From Chromobotia macracanthus (taxonomy: Eukaryota > Chordata > Actinopteri > Cypriniformes > Botiidae), in contig JAZGTH010000125.1 of NCBI GenBank assembly GCA_036877525.1, positions 1,027,501 through 1,091,500 on the forward strand: a stretch of 64,000 bases of DNA. The letters are read 5' to 3'. The notes below the pieces were generated by a model. The model saw only the letters and a list, made by a program, of their open reading frames with translations. It made no database searches and was not told the DNA's origin. The first letter of the stretch is position 1; each line of letters begins with the position of its first letter. Positions 18,774 through 30,544 of the stretch are shown piece after piece. The translations under genes were made by a program, and so were the position numbers.

Positions 18774-21700
18774 ATGGCGGCGCGGTTGGACGCAGCGGCT
18801 ACTCCGGGTCCAAAAGATGGTGTTTTTATGTCTGTTAGTCTCGTCTCTTCGTCTTCAAACAGTTTAATTTCTCTGCAAAATCAACAGATAAACGCTCGGA
18901 AACACAAATATGATCGCCAGAGCCTTTTGGAAATCGGTAGTGCGTACAAACATCAGCTTTCGGCGGCGACCACCGAGAAGCTACGAGGCCTCTGCCTGCT
19001 GCTGAAGCCGAACCCTGAGACCGCGGCCCCGTCCACTGATGCTACCCGCACAAGCCGCCGGCGCCGGCGCTGTAAGAGGGGACAGAAACGTGGCAAGCGC
19101 GGGGGTGTACGAGCTAGGCTAAGGGCTAACCCCACCAGACCAGCGATCCCATCATTAATGCTCGCAAATGTTCGCTCATTGGTAAATAAACTGGACTCAA
19201 TTCAACTCAGTCGTTCTACACAGCATGAGTCAAGGGATTGCTGTGTGTTTGTTTTCACTGAAACATGGCTAAACGACAACATCCCGGACTCCGCCATTCA
19301 GCTGCACGGACTAACCTGCTACAGAGCGGACAGGGATTCATTACTGTCTGGTAAGACTCGCGGGGGCGGCTTGTGTGTGTACGTCAACAGAGAATGGTGT
19401 AATAATGCTGTGGTAGTGACTAAACACTGTTCGTCGCTGGTGGAGGTGATGTTTGTGAAGTGCAGACCGTTCTATCTGCCGCGGGAGTTCACGGCCATTG
19501 TTATTGTCGCGGTTTACATCCCCCCGTGTGCAAACGCTAAGGACGCACTTCGCGAGCTGTACAGCGCCATCAGCGATCAACAAACAAACAACCCCGACGG
19601 CTTTTTCATCATAGCCGGGGATTTTAACCACGCAAACTTAAAGACAGTCTTGCCAAAGTTCTACCAACATGTGAACTTTTCTACAAGGGGAAATAACACA
19701 CTGGACTTTGTTTACACAACACAGAAAGACGCGTACAGGGCTGAACCCCACCCCCACCTCGGGTACTCCGATCACATCTCTGTTATGCTAATCCCAGCAT
19801 ACAATCCACTGTTGAAACTCACCAAACCGGTTCAAAAACTCATCACAGTCTGGCCGGATGATGCTTTCTCAGCACTGCAGGACTGCTTTCAGACTACAGA
19901 CTGGAGCATGTTTAAAGAGGCAGCCACCTACAACAACAGCACCGACCTGCATGAGTACACTGAAACAGTGAGTGCATATATCAAGAAGTGCATTGATGAT
20001 GTGACAGTGACAAAGACCATCACCACACGTGCCAACCAGAAGCCGTGGATGACGGCAAAGGTTCGTGGGCTGCTAAAGACCAGAGATGAGGCATTCAGAT
20101 CAGGAGATAAAGCAGCCCTAAAAACAGCAAGAGCCAGCCTGTCCTGTGGCATCAAGAATGCAAAACGGTCATATGCACAAAAAATCAATAACCACTTCAC
20201 AGACAGCAGAGACTCACGGAGCCTGTGGCGGGGCATTCAGACCATCACTGACTACAAGCCCCTGCCACAGGCCTGTGATGACGACATATTCCTTCCAGAT
20301 GCGCTTAACCAGTTTTATTCACGGTTTGAAATGCAGAATGACACACCTGCACAAAAACTGCCCTCCCACCGACCAGGCGCTCTGTCTGTCTCCAGCCGTA
20401 GTGAGGAAGACCCTGTCTAGGATTAACCCACGCAAGGCTACGGGTCCTGACAACATACCTGGCCGTGTACTGAGAGACTGTGCTGCACAGCTGACAGATG
20501 TCCTAACAGATATCTTCAACATCTCGCTGAGCCAGGCAGTCGTCCCCACGTGTCTCAAGTCCACAACCATCATACCGGTACCTAAGAAATCACCTGTGTC
20601 CTGTCTGAATGACTATCGTCCCATAGCACTGACTCCAATCATGATGAAGTGCTTTGAGAGATTAGTCATGAATCACATAAAAAACAGCCTCCCCAACACA
20701 CTCGACCCGCTCCAGTTTGCATACCGTCCAAACCGCTCTACGGTTGATGCAATTTCCTCCACCCTCCACCTGGCTCTTACCCACTTAGACCAAAAGAACA
20801 CTTATGTTAGAATGCTGTTCATTGACTTCAGCTCAGCATTCAACACAATAATCCCACAACTGCTCATTAATAAATTTCACCTGCTGGGCCTTAACAACTC
20901 TCTCTGTAACTGGATTCTGGACTTTTTAACTGAAAGACCCCAGTCAGTCCGTGTCGGCCACAACACCTCGAGCACTACCACACTGAGCACAGGTGCCCCA
21001 CAAGGCTGTGTGCTCAGCCCACTGCTCTTCACACTGCTGACCCACGACTGCACTGCCAAGTTCAGCTCCAACCACATCATCAAGTTCGCTGATGACACAA
21101 CGGTGGTAGGTCTCATCAGCAACAACGATGAAACGCACTACAGAGAGGAAGTGGCACAGCTAGCGGCATGGTGTGGCGCAAACAACCTGTCCCTCAATGT
21201 GGAGAAGACAAAGGAGGTTGTGATGGACCTCAGGAGAAACTCCACTGACCACCCCCCACTGACCATCGACAGCTCGACTGTGGAGAGAGTCAGCAGCACT
21301 AAATTTCTGGGGGTGCACATCACAGAGGATCTCACCTGGGCCACCAACACCATGTCACTCTCCAAAAAGGCACAACAGCGCCTACACTTTCTCCGCCGGC
21401 TGAAAAGAGCAAGTCTCCCTCCACCAATCTTCACCATGTTCTACAGGGGAACCATTGAGAGTGTGCTGACCAGCTGCATCACTGTCTGGTATGGGAACTG
21501 CAGCGCCGCAGGCCGCAGGCCTCCAGCGGACAGTGAACACAGCTGCAAAGATCATCGGTGCCCCTCTCCCCTCCATCCTGGACATTTTCCTTTCACGATG
21601 CTCCAACAAAGCCACCAGCATCGTAAAGGACCCCACCCATCCCTCACACAGTCTCTTCCAGCTCCTGCCGTCAGGAAAATGGTACCGGAGCATCAGAGCC

Positions 21701-22278
21701 CGCACTGCCAGACTGCTCAACAGCTTTTTCCCCCAGGCTGTGAGAGCCCGGAACTCAAGCACGGCCCCCCTCTGAAAAAAACCTAATACCTCTTAAATAT
21801 ATATATATATTTTTTTTTATTTCTCCCTTGTGCAATTCTGAGTGTGTTACACACAGGTGAGTAGGCCGCACAGACCACCTGCAGTAACACACTCTCCTCT
21901 ATGTGCACTAGTCACTTTTTACAACTGGGGGTACATAATCCCACAAAAGACTCATGTATGTTTACAAGCCCATGCACTACAGATCATCTTGTACTGTTCT
22001 CCAGCCAGGAACAGTGCTTGACTTTCTTTTTCCTCGTGCAATATTTATGTGGAACATTTGTATAGTTTATATTTAATAGTTTATGTATAGGCAACTTTAT
22101 ATATAGTATATTTATAATCTAATTCTGTAAGTATTTGTGTTTAGATTTATACTGTTTCACGTCATTGTTGTATGTCTGTATTTATGTAGCACCGTGGTCC
22201 TGTGAGGCACGACATTTCGTTCCACTGTATGTCCCCACATATAGCGGAATGACAATAAAGCTCAACTTGACTTGATTT
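18774..22278 (+). mobile_element. LINE copy A, near full length (CR1/L2/Rex1 group)
   Basis: It begins atggcggcgcggttggacgc and ends with a tail including gaatgacaataaagctcaac then ttgacttga. A single frame (18765-20420) covers a basic N-terminal segment (SRRRRRCKRGQKRGKRGGV) and an apurinic endonuclease (LANVRSLVNKLDSIQLSRST, FTETWLNDNIPDSA, IIAGDFNHANLKTVLPKF, YSDHISVMLIP). A 5-bp deletion near 20365, relative to copy B, shifts the frame. RT then continues to about 21505: INPRKATGPDNIPGRVLRD, DYRPIALTPIMMKCFERLV, FIDFSSAFNTIIP, GAPQGCVLSPLLF, FADDTTVVGL. A second shift near 21505 separates the last 90 codons. Only these two breaks are visible, so it is a relatively young copy. Endonuclease nicks target DNA and RT copies the RNA in the nucleus. 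Confidence 0.93.
21797..21812. repeat. Short TA tract in LINE A 3' UTR
   Basis: (at)n of about 16 bp, at the position where copy B has a much longer tract (40056-40108). Confidence 0.8.
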
Positions 22279-22780
22279 GAAATTTTCCTGTATGCTATAG
22301 TCACTTTCTTAGTCATTTGTAAAACCTGAATTTAAACTAGATATAGGAGTTCTTAGAAACCCATAAATGTAATTACGTTTTGCTCATTACCTGTATTTAG
22401 AGGGATTACATGAACCAGCTCATCTGAATCTATCTGAAAATAAAAAGATTATCAGATACACACATAGAAAAGCTACATCTATTATTATTGCCAGACAACA
22501 GACAGAGCAGCAACTATTATTATTATCCTCAGTTACTTTGTGTGGGAAAATATAATGTATCCAATACCCACTCTGATTTAAAAACATAAAACAATGTTGA
22601 CGAATAGATAAAACATACCCTGTTGATTCAGTTCTTGGTTTTAATGGAAAATGTTGTTTGATCTACCTGGAGCGTTACACAAAACAGTTTAAACAATGTT
22701 AAATACCACAGTGACACAGATAAACAATTTTTAATGTATATTCTTACAAATACATAACATACAAATGGAAACATACTTAC

Positions 22781-22931
22781 TGTTAGGCTGGAAAGACATT
22801 TTCCACAGTACTACTTCAGTTTCTCTGAATCGTTGTTGAGATGATACACCAGATGATACACCAAACTCTAACATGTAGCCTATGACAGAAGCTTTCAAGC
22901 AACCTTTGTTGAAGAACGACTCATAGGTAAA
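22781..22931 (-). other. Possible orphan exon, unknown protein
   Basis: On the minus strand, acceptor tttttcacag (complement of ctgtgaaaaa at 22932) and donor gtaagt (complement of acttac, 22775-22780) bound a 151-bp open frame. It includes FTYESFFNKGCLKASVIGYM and FRETEVVLWKMSFQPN. Two further splice-bounded candidates lie downstream (22619-22666 and 22391-22433), but their phases do not join into an open frame. I do not recognise the protein. It may be an exon of an undetected minus-strand gene, a decayed gene or a chance open frame; splice sites are the only positive evidence. Confidence 0.3.
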
Positions 22932-23059
22932 CTGTGAAAAATGAACCCAATGTTACACAGTCAATGTTAAATAAGATGCATGAGATTGTTTAGCTAAATG
23001 TTTTCCAAAATGAGGGTGTCATTGTTTCAATTTAAAACGATGCAAAACAACCCATTGCC

Positions 23060-23340
23060 ACGGTTATGTCTTGTTCTTTTGGTTTCCTTGGTCTTTGTTT
23101 TGGTTTAGTTCCTGTTTTACCTCATTTGGTCATTGTCCTGTTCTTGTTTAGTCATTAGTTAGTTCCCATCACCTGTTTGCCCCTCCTCATCTGAACTATT
23201 TAGTTCCCCTTTCCGTTCAGATCTTGGTCAGTTATTGTTTCTGTATATGGTGTTTCTGTTTAGGTATGTTTCTGTGGATTATTATTGGTTATTCCTCATT
23301 CTGTTCCTTCTCCCATGTTCCTGTATTTATGTGAAAGATT
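23060..23340 (+). mobile_element. Possible LTR fragment
   Basis: T-rich sequence with repeated cttgttt/tagttcc words and the phrase cccatcacctgtttgcccct. This is the composition of fish gypsy LTR U3-R regions. No TG...CA borders or target duplication could be fixed. Confidence 0.3.
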
Positions 23341-23824
23341 CTTTATCTGAGGCATGAATCTCAGTGGAAGTGAAGGGAGTCTGTGGGTGTCAGTCCACAC
23401 ATTAAGGATCTCCCTTCTAGTCAGGAAGAACAAGTTGGAGGCTTGGTCTTTAATCAGAAAACTAGATGAAGACGCAGAATACTGACCCTAAACAAGATTA
23501 AGCTATTTTTATATAACAAAAATGTCATTCCTTTATTATCTAGACATCTAGTGCAAGTATTAGATAATTAACAACCATATTAAGGACATTCTTCACTCTG
23601 GATAGGTATCTTCCCAAGCCAGAAGGGGTCAGACAGGATAGGGGCCATGTGCTTTGTTAAAAATGTTATTCTGTTTTAATAGCCTCTACAAACCAATAGA
23701 AGAAGACAGCATCAGAGTTATATATAAAAATATCTGCACTCTTTAGAAAGTAAACGCAGGGTTATCATCCCAGACGAGAAGAACAGGTTGAGGCATTCCC
23801 TTTTAATCAGAAAACGTCTCTTGA

Positions 23825-26800
23825 AAGGGAACGTCTCTCAGTTACATATGTAACATTGGTTTCCTGAGAAGGGAACGAGACATTGTGTCAGGCTTGACGC
23901 TATGGGGAACGCCTTCGGTGTGACCAGTGTCTGAATCTCATGTCTAATCATGCTAATGAAATTGGCCCACGGCAGTGCCTAATATGCATCAAGTGTGCAT
24001 ACAAGTATAATAGGGCACCTGTAGAGCATGTCATCAACTTCTTTGTCTGAGGGAGACGTAGACAGGTGCCCGTAGGCATGGCAACAAGACGCAGTGTCTC
24101 ATTCCCTTCTCAGGGAACTGAGGTTAAATACGTAACCAAGAGATGTTCCTTTCGAAAGAACTCGACACGGCGGCTTGACGCTATGGGGAATGCAATACCA
24201 ACTATGCCATGCCGAAGGGAGCGACTGCCACATGGTCTGTGTTGACGAACATGCATTGGGGTGACAAAAAATACCACTCTCTGGGCTGTTTGACAGAAGC
24301 GAGGGACCCTCTATAGTGAGGGTACCAAAAACACTCAAAGACCCTGAGGACCGATGCTCGAGGGCAGCAGGGGCTTCAGCCACCCAAGCATCCTATTGAC
24401 CAAGCTCTAAAGAGTCAAAGCCTTCCTGCAGTGAAGGCGCCACCCAAACACAGGGCCTTGCTGTAGGGTACAACTCTGCACTACTCTGTGAGCTCATGAA
24501 CGATGGCCACCGCCACCCAGAACTAATGTCCTCTTCTTCCTGATGGCTAAAAAGAGCGAGACCCTCAAAAGAGAGGGTGTGACTCGGTCCAAACCCCAGA
24601 GCATAACGAGGAGCTAGTGACAACTAGCTACTCTTTATCTCCCAAAAGAAACACTGTCCTCTCCAGCGAGCCTCGCGGGCAGCATAGGCCCCCCAACGCC
24701 GGTCTCACCTTGGGCCAGAGCAGCGGAAAATAGCCATCACTGCCTGTAGTAACTGGCCCTGATGGGGCTCTGGGGGAGCGGGAAGGACATATCAACAAGG
24801 CCACTGTAAGATTATAAGATTATTTTCTTCAATACCAGATCAATTGGATGTCATGAGGAGGTACCCTCAGCAGAGCTCTGGGAGCAAGAGACACAGACAC
24901 TAGAATGTGGTTGACTCAAGCTCGTTTATTTCCTCAACAGAAGCAGATTATATAGAACAGAACAGGATGCACCTTTGATTGCTTGTCTCAAGCAATCAAA
25001 GAGCTGGATTATATTTTATTACCATATATGGTTAGAAACAACAGCTTCAAGGTGTATTCTAGACTTCCCTATGCAACAGACTATATGGTATTCAAAAGGA
25101 GATATCAAAACTCATTAACCCTTAAGGGGTGTTGGCTATATTCATTAGTGCGGGGAACTAAATCATCTAACAGCCACTCTGCCAACCAAATGAAAATCCC
25201 CATATCAATTGCCAAGAGGGCAGAAACCCTGAGAGCTCAGCAGTTGGGCTGAAATAGCACCAATGGACCCGCCCTTGAGGCACTCTCCCTCTTGATTCGC
25301 TATAAAACGGCTGAAACGGCTCCAGACCTTGAACTGCGGTCTTGACTGACACCAAAACTCCAGGTTATAAAATGAGGAGGGCTGATAAAACATTGGCAGC
25401 AAGCACTCTCTCTAGGGGAGTAAAGGAATCGAAAAGAGGTTCGCCAGGGGTGGTTGGGCCCACATCAAAACCCACCCTGAGAAAACACATGGTCTTTCCC
25501 TGATCTGTGGTTGACCAGGGATGGCCTGAACTAGAGTGGTTTGAGGTGGGGCTCAAACCCAGGTCTCTCGGTTCTAGTAACGGCATGTAACTGGTTTGCA
25601 CCACAGGCCTGTCATAACAAGCTCTGATATGCTGGATAGACCTCTGGAAGGCCCTAGACTGCACATCCACCACTACTGCACTGACGTGCCTAAAAGGGTG
25701 AGGTTGGCGAGTTGAGGAGAAACTTTCTTTCTCTCCAACCTCAGCCAGATCCATCCACAGATGTCTCTCTGTGGCCACCATAGCTGCCATAGAATGCCTA
25801 TGGTAGAGGCTGTCTGTGGTTCTGAGAGCCAGATCTGTGGAGCGGCGCAGCTCAGCCACCGTGTCAGGGGAAAGCCCCTCCCCTTGATCCAGGTCCTTAA
25901 GTAGGTCGGCTTGATACGCCTGAAAACAGAGACTGTATGCTTTGCAGCACCAGCCTGACCCGCTGTCGCATATGCTCTGCCATCTTGACGCGAAGAGACC
26001 CAAAACAATCTGATTGGCAGAGTCAGAGCCTCCAAGGACAAATCCCCACCCACTGAGAAATTGCCCGCAAGCGACTCATGAGTGAGAGGCATCCCACATG
26101 CCTGTGCTCTCACATTTCCTGTGCATTTGTGCGAATTATCCATGAATGCGATTAGGAAGAGAGAGATACAGCTACAAAATCTCTCCGCCTTAGCGTACGA
26201 TAAAGGAGAAAGGGCAGGCTCACAGGAGCTTTACAGTTAAACGATTAAAAATCGCTCGTCAAGCCGGTCACAAGTGATCGCTGGCTTCTCGCGACTGTGA
26301 AACATGAACCGGACACAGCTCTACATACATGGAGCAGGCAGGCTGGGGAAGCTCCCCCATGATCTTGCCTCCCAGCCACATCTTGCGTTTGTTTGCTTGC
26401 TGGCAGCAGGATGATATCTGACAGATCAGAGAACTTAGAACTCAGAAGAGAGCTTCTCTGACTTGGCAGCCCATGCACCCCTTTAGCGGGGACGCGAGAA
26501 CGCCTCCTGCGGACCCCGCAAAAAGAGCCTACGCCTAGCCTCAGCAATGGCGAGAACTGATCCATGAGGCGTCTGCTCAAGCTCACCTGGACAAACAGCA
26601 AGACAAGAGCGAAGCTACTACTGTGAGAAGCCCTCACAATATGCGCCCGCAGCTCCCTCAAGAGCTGAGCGCTACTGTTCTTCAACCTAGCAAACAACAC
26701 AGAATTTGCGCGTGTCCTCAGGTGTCAGAAATCCCTGATACAGAGGCATGCACTTTCTGAAGTTATTCGCAGCTAGGTCTATCAGCGCTTCAACACGAGA

Positions 26801-26995
26801 ACAAGAGACAAACGGCTCCTGAAGACAAAAAAAGCCCTGTTATACTCGCATACGCACCTGATGCGCATTAGGCACTGCCCTGGGCCAATTTCATTAGCGT
26901 GATTAGACATGAGATTCAGACACCGGTCACACCAAAGGCATTCCCTATAACGTCAAGCCTGACGCAGTGTCGAGTTCCCTCAAAAGGGAACAAGC
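23825..26995 (-). mobile_element. DIRS-like retroelement, gag-only, with inverted ends
   Basis: The left end (23830-24190) contains cagttacatatgtaacattg, gagaagggaacgagacattg and gcttgacgctatggggaacg. The right end (26900-26995) carries the same words inverted: accggtcacaccaaaggcat, tccctataacgtcaagcctg and gttccctcaaaagggaac. Such inverted, palindrome-containing ends are typical of fish DIRS elements. Minus-strand coding at 25365-26143, in two overlapping frames, is gag-like: GRAYATAGQAGAAKHTVSVF, DLLKDLDQGEGLSPDTVAEL, RRSTDLALRTTDSLYHRHSM and TERHLWMDLAEVGEKESFSS. A related end-region frame lies at 24099-24383. No RT, RNase H or recombinase is found within, so the copy could only move in trans. 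An unrelated insert appears to occupy about 24810-25250. Confidence 0.75.
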
Positions 26996-26999
26996 TGTC

Positions 27000-27300
27000 A
27001 GAAGGGGTCAGACAGGATAGGGCATTTATTTACCCTATACAAAACTTTCACACATTCAAACCTATTTGCTCACAATGGTGTTAAGAAAAAGTCAGAAAAC
27101 ATCTGTTGTAGAAAGGTGGGGAGGGGGTCAGATCCTCAGGGGATGGTGGACAGAGGTTAGAGTAAATCTTGCTCATAAACATGATTGACATGTAAAAACT
27201 AGACTAAAAATCGGACAACCCCCAAAACAGGGTAATAAATTAATGAGTTTTGATTGACAGTTTGACACATAGTCAATTGTAATTACTACTAACATTTAAA
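27000..27300. other. Intergenic; short repeat shared with 23615
   Basis: The phrase agaaggggtcagacaggata occurs both here (about 26999) and at about 23620, on either side of the DIRS element. No gene is seen. Confidence 0.5.
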
Positions 27301-27301
27301 T

Positions 27302-30293
27302 TAGATTAGATTCAACTTTATTGTCATTACACATGTACAAGTACAATGCAACAAAATGCAGTTTAGGTCTAACCAGAAGTGCAATAAGCAGTAAAATGCA
27401 GGATATAAGTTAAATAATTAAAATGTAGATAAAGCATTTCTGTGGTAATAATATACAGATGGTTATACTATAGGCAGAAATTACAAATGGGATATTTACA
27501 AATGGGATATTTACAATGTAATTGCAATGTGCAATGATGGTAATACAATGTGCAATGATGACAAGTTTAATAGTGCAAATAGAAATGTAATGGTTATGGT
27601 TTGATTAAAGAGGTATGAGGAGGATGAGGGGAGTGAAGGTATAAAGGAGATCCAGTGGAATCAGCGAGGGGCAGAGTTCAGTAAGGAGACAGCTTTGGAA
27701 AAAAAAGCTGTTCCTCAGTCTGCTGGTTCTAGTCCGGAGGCTCCTGAAGTGCCTGCCAGAAGGCAGGAGAGAAAACAGTCTATGGGCGGGGTGAGGAGTC
27801 CTTAAGAATACTGCATGCTTGACGGAGGCAGTTCTTCCTCTGTATGTCTTTGATGGCTGGGAGTTTAGACCTTGTGATGCGTTGGGCAGTTTTTACCACC
27901 CGCTGCAGTGCCTTTTGCTCCGCAACAGTGCAGCTTCCATACCAGACTGTGACAGTTGGTTAGTATGCACTCTATTGTGCAGCGGTAAAAGTTCACAAGG
28001 ATGACTGAGGACATCTGATTTTTCTTCAGTGTCCTCAAGAAAAATAGCCGTTGGTGGGCCTTCTTGACCAGGCTAGAGGTGTTGGTGGTCCAGGACAGGT
28101 CTTCTGAGATATGGGTCCCCAGGAACTTGAAGCAGGAGATACGCTCAACAGCCATCCCGTTAATGTGGATGGGATCATGTGTGCCTCCTCTCTCCTTCCT
28201 GAAGTCTACAATCAGCTCCTTAGTTTTGGTGGTGTTAAGGAGCAGGTTATTTTCTGTGCACCATGTAGCCAAGTGCTGGACCTCCTCCCTGTAGGCAGTC
28301 TCATCGTTATTGCTGATGAGATCGATCACCATAGTATCATCTGCGAACTTGATGATGGTGTTTGATCCATTCAAGGCTCTGCAGTCGTGGGTGAAGAGGG
28401 AGTAGAGGAAAGGGCTCAGCACACAGCCTTGTGGTACGCCAGTGAGCGTGATGGTGGTAGAGCAGGTGAGGCCTGACCTAACATGCTGAGGTCTGTTGGT
28501 TAGAAAGTCCATAATCCAATTGCAGAGTGAGATGTTAATGGCCAGATCTCCATGTTTAGTGATTAGCTTGGAGGGGATAACAGTATTGAATGCCGAGCTG
28601 AAGTCGACAAACAGGATCCGTGCATAAGTGTTCTTATTGTCCAAGTGTGAGTACAGAGTGCAACGCTATGGAGACTGCATCCTCTGTGCTCCTATTGCTC
28701 CGCTATGCAAACTGGAGTGGGTCCAGTGTAGATGGAAGACAGTTTTTCAAGTGTTCCAGGACCAGCCGTTCAAAGCACTTCATGATAATGGGTGTGAGTG
28801 CTACAGGGCAGTAGTAATTCAGACATGTTGGTTTTGAGTGTTTTGGCACTGGCACAATAGAGGTGGTTTTAAAGCAAGTTGGCACAGCTGCTTGAGCGAG
28901 GGACATGTTAAAGATGTCTGTAAAAACCCCAGCGAGCTGCTCCGCACATGCCCTAAGTACGCGTCCGGTCATCTGGTCAAGCAGCCTTGCATGCATTGAT
29001 CCGGCTCAGTGCGGTAAACACATCTGTGGAGGTCAGTGTGATAGACTGGTGATTATTTGTAGGTGTAAGCTTGGTGGCAGTTCCTCTATTGTCTCTCTCA
29101 AAGCGAGCATAAAAGTCATTGAGCTCGTTCAGGAAAGAGGCATTTGTGTTTGTCGGGGTGGAATGGCTGGGTTTGTAGTCACTGATGGCCTGGATGCCCT
29201 GCCACATGCGTCAAGGGTCAGAGTTGGAAAAGTGATCCTCTATCTTAAGCTTGTAGCAGTGCTTGGCCTTTTTGAAACCCCTCTTCAGATCTGCCCTGGA
29301 TGTGCTGTAGGCCTGTGCATCACCTGATCTGAGGGCTGTATTGCGTGCCTTCAGCAGGAGGCGCACCTCCTTGTTCATCCATGGCTTCTGATTTGGGATG
29401 TGGTGATCTGCTTCTGAGTTGTAACACTGTCTATGGTGGTGTTAATGTAATCCAGAACAGAGGAGGTATACCTGTTTATGTCCATGTGAAAGCCACATGT
29501 GGCCTGAGAAGCAAACAAACTCCAGTCAGTATTTTGAAACCTGTCCTGGAGTGTGAGGTCTGCCCCCGCTGGCCAAACTTTGATGGTCTTCACTGATGGC
29601 TTCAAACGGTTGATGAGGGGTGAATATTTGGGGATGAAGAACAAAGAAAGGTGATCTGATTGTCCCAGGTGGGGGAGGGGGGTCACAGTGTATGCTTCAT
29701 CCATGTTTGTATAGACATGGTCCAAAGTTTTGTTGCCTCTGGTGTGACAGGAAACGTTCTGATGAAATTTAGGGAGCACTGTCTTTAAGTTAGAGTGATT
29801 AAAATCCCCTGAAACAATAAATGCAGCCTCCGGGTGAGCAGTCTGTTGTTTACTGATGACTGCATGAAGTTTGTTCATTGCAAGCTTGGCATAAGCGTCA
29901 GGAGCAATGTAAGCAGCGGTTATAATGACTGATGTAAACTCCTGTGGCAGATAAAACGGTCTGCACTTCACCATGAGAAACTCTAGGTTAGCTGAGCAGT
30001 GTTTGACAACACTAACAGAGTTCGTGCAGCAAGCATTGTTAACATAAATGCACTTCCGCCCGGTCGGGTAGGGTGCGCAGCCTCAGTTGTTTTGGCGATC
30101 TCAGGGCCGAGACAAAGATTGCTGATAAAACTGTCGGAAATGCGCAAACTTATATCCAAAAGCTCCTGTCGGGTGTATGATGTTAATGCACAACTGTTCT
30201 GCACGAACAGACCCGATATGAGCAGGAGAAATACCGCAAAACTGCAGAAACTGGAGAGACGCTGAGTCTCGCATTGTGCACGCGCCGCCATCT
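27302..30293 (-). mobile_element. LINE copy D, diverged relative of copy A
   Basis: Read on the minus strand it starts with the same atggcggcgc at about 30291 and ends in a tail complementary to gattagattcaactttattg at 27302. The endonuclease part is seen at 29375-29974 (MVKCRPFYLPQEF, FIVSGDFNHSNLKTVLPKF, LGQSDHLSLFFIP), with the segment before it deleted. RT follows in three frames: 28977-29207 (IQAISDYKPSH), 28703-28996 (CFKTTSIVPVPKHSKPTCLN) and 27865-28644 (ILFVDFSSAFNTVIP, GVPQGCVLSPFLYSLF, IKFADDTMVIDLISNNDE). Multiple frameshifts make it inactive. The protein is clearly the same clade as copies A-C but a different subfamily. Confidence 0.9.
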
Positions 30294-30544
30294 TGGTCTT
30301 GATTTACACCATCGGACTAAATGTAAAGTATGATTATGACAATGAACGGGTACTGACACATATTGTGAAACTCAGTATGTGTCAATATGTTTTAAAGTCT
30401 CCTAATACAAATCCCAATGCATTGTTTTCGTTATCCATGGATGGATGGATGTTAAAAACAATTAGGACTTTATCTGTGGTCAATACTACGTTTGATAAAA
30501 AGTCAGCAAATAAAATGTAAAAAGTCAGTACTTTGGTAAAGTAT

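Noticed and set aside
19928..21762. Several long minus-strand frames in LINE A
   Set aside because: Antisense shadows of the endonuclease/RT coding; no independent motifs, and the same shadows recur in copy B.
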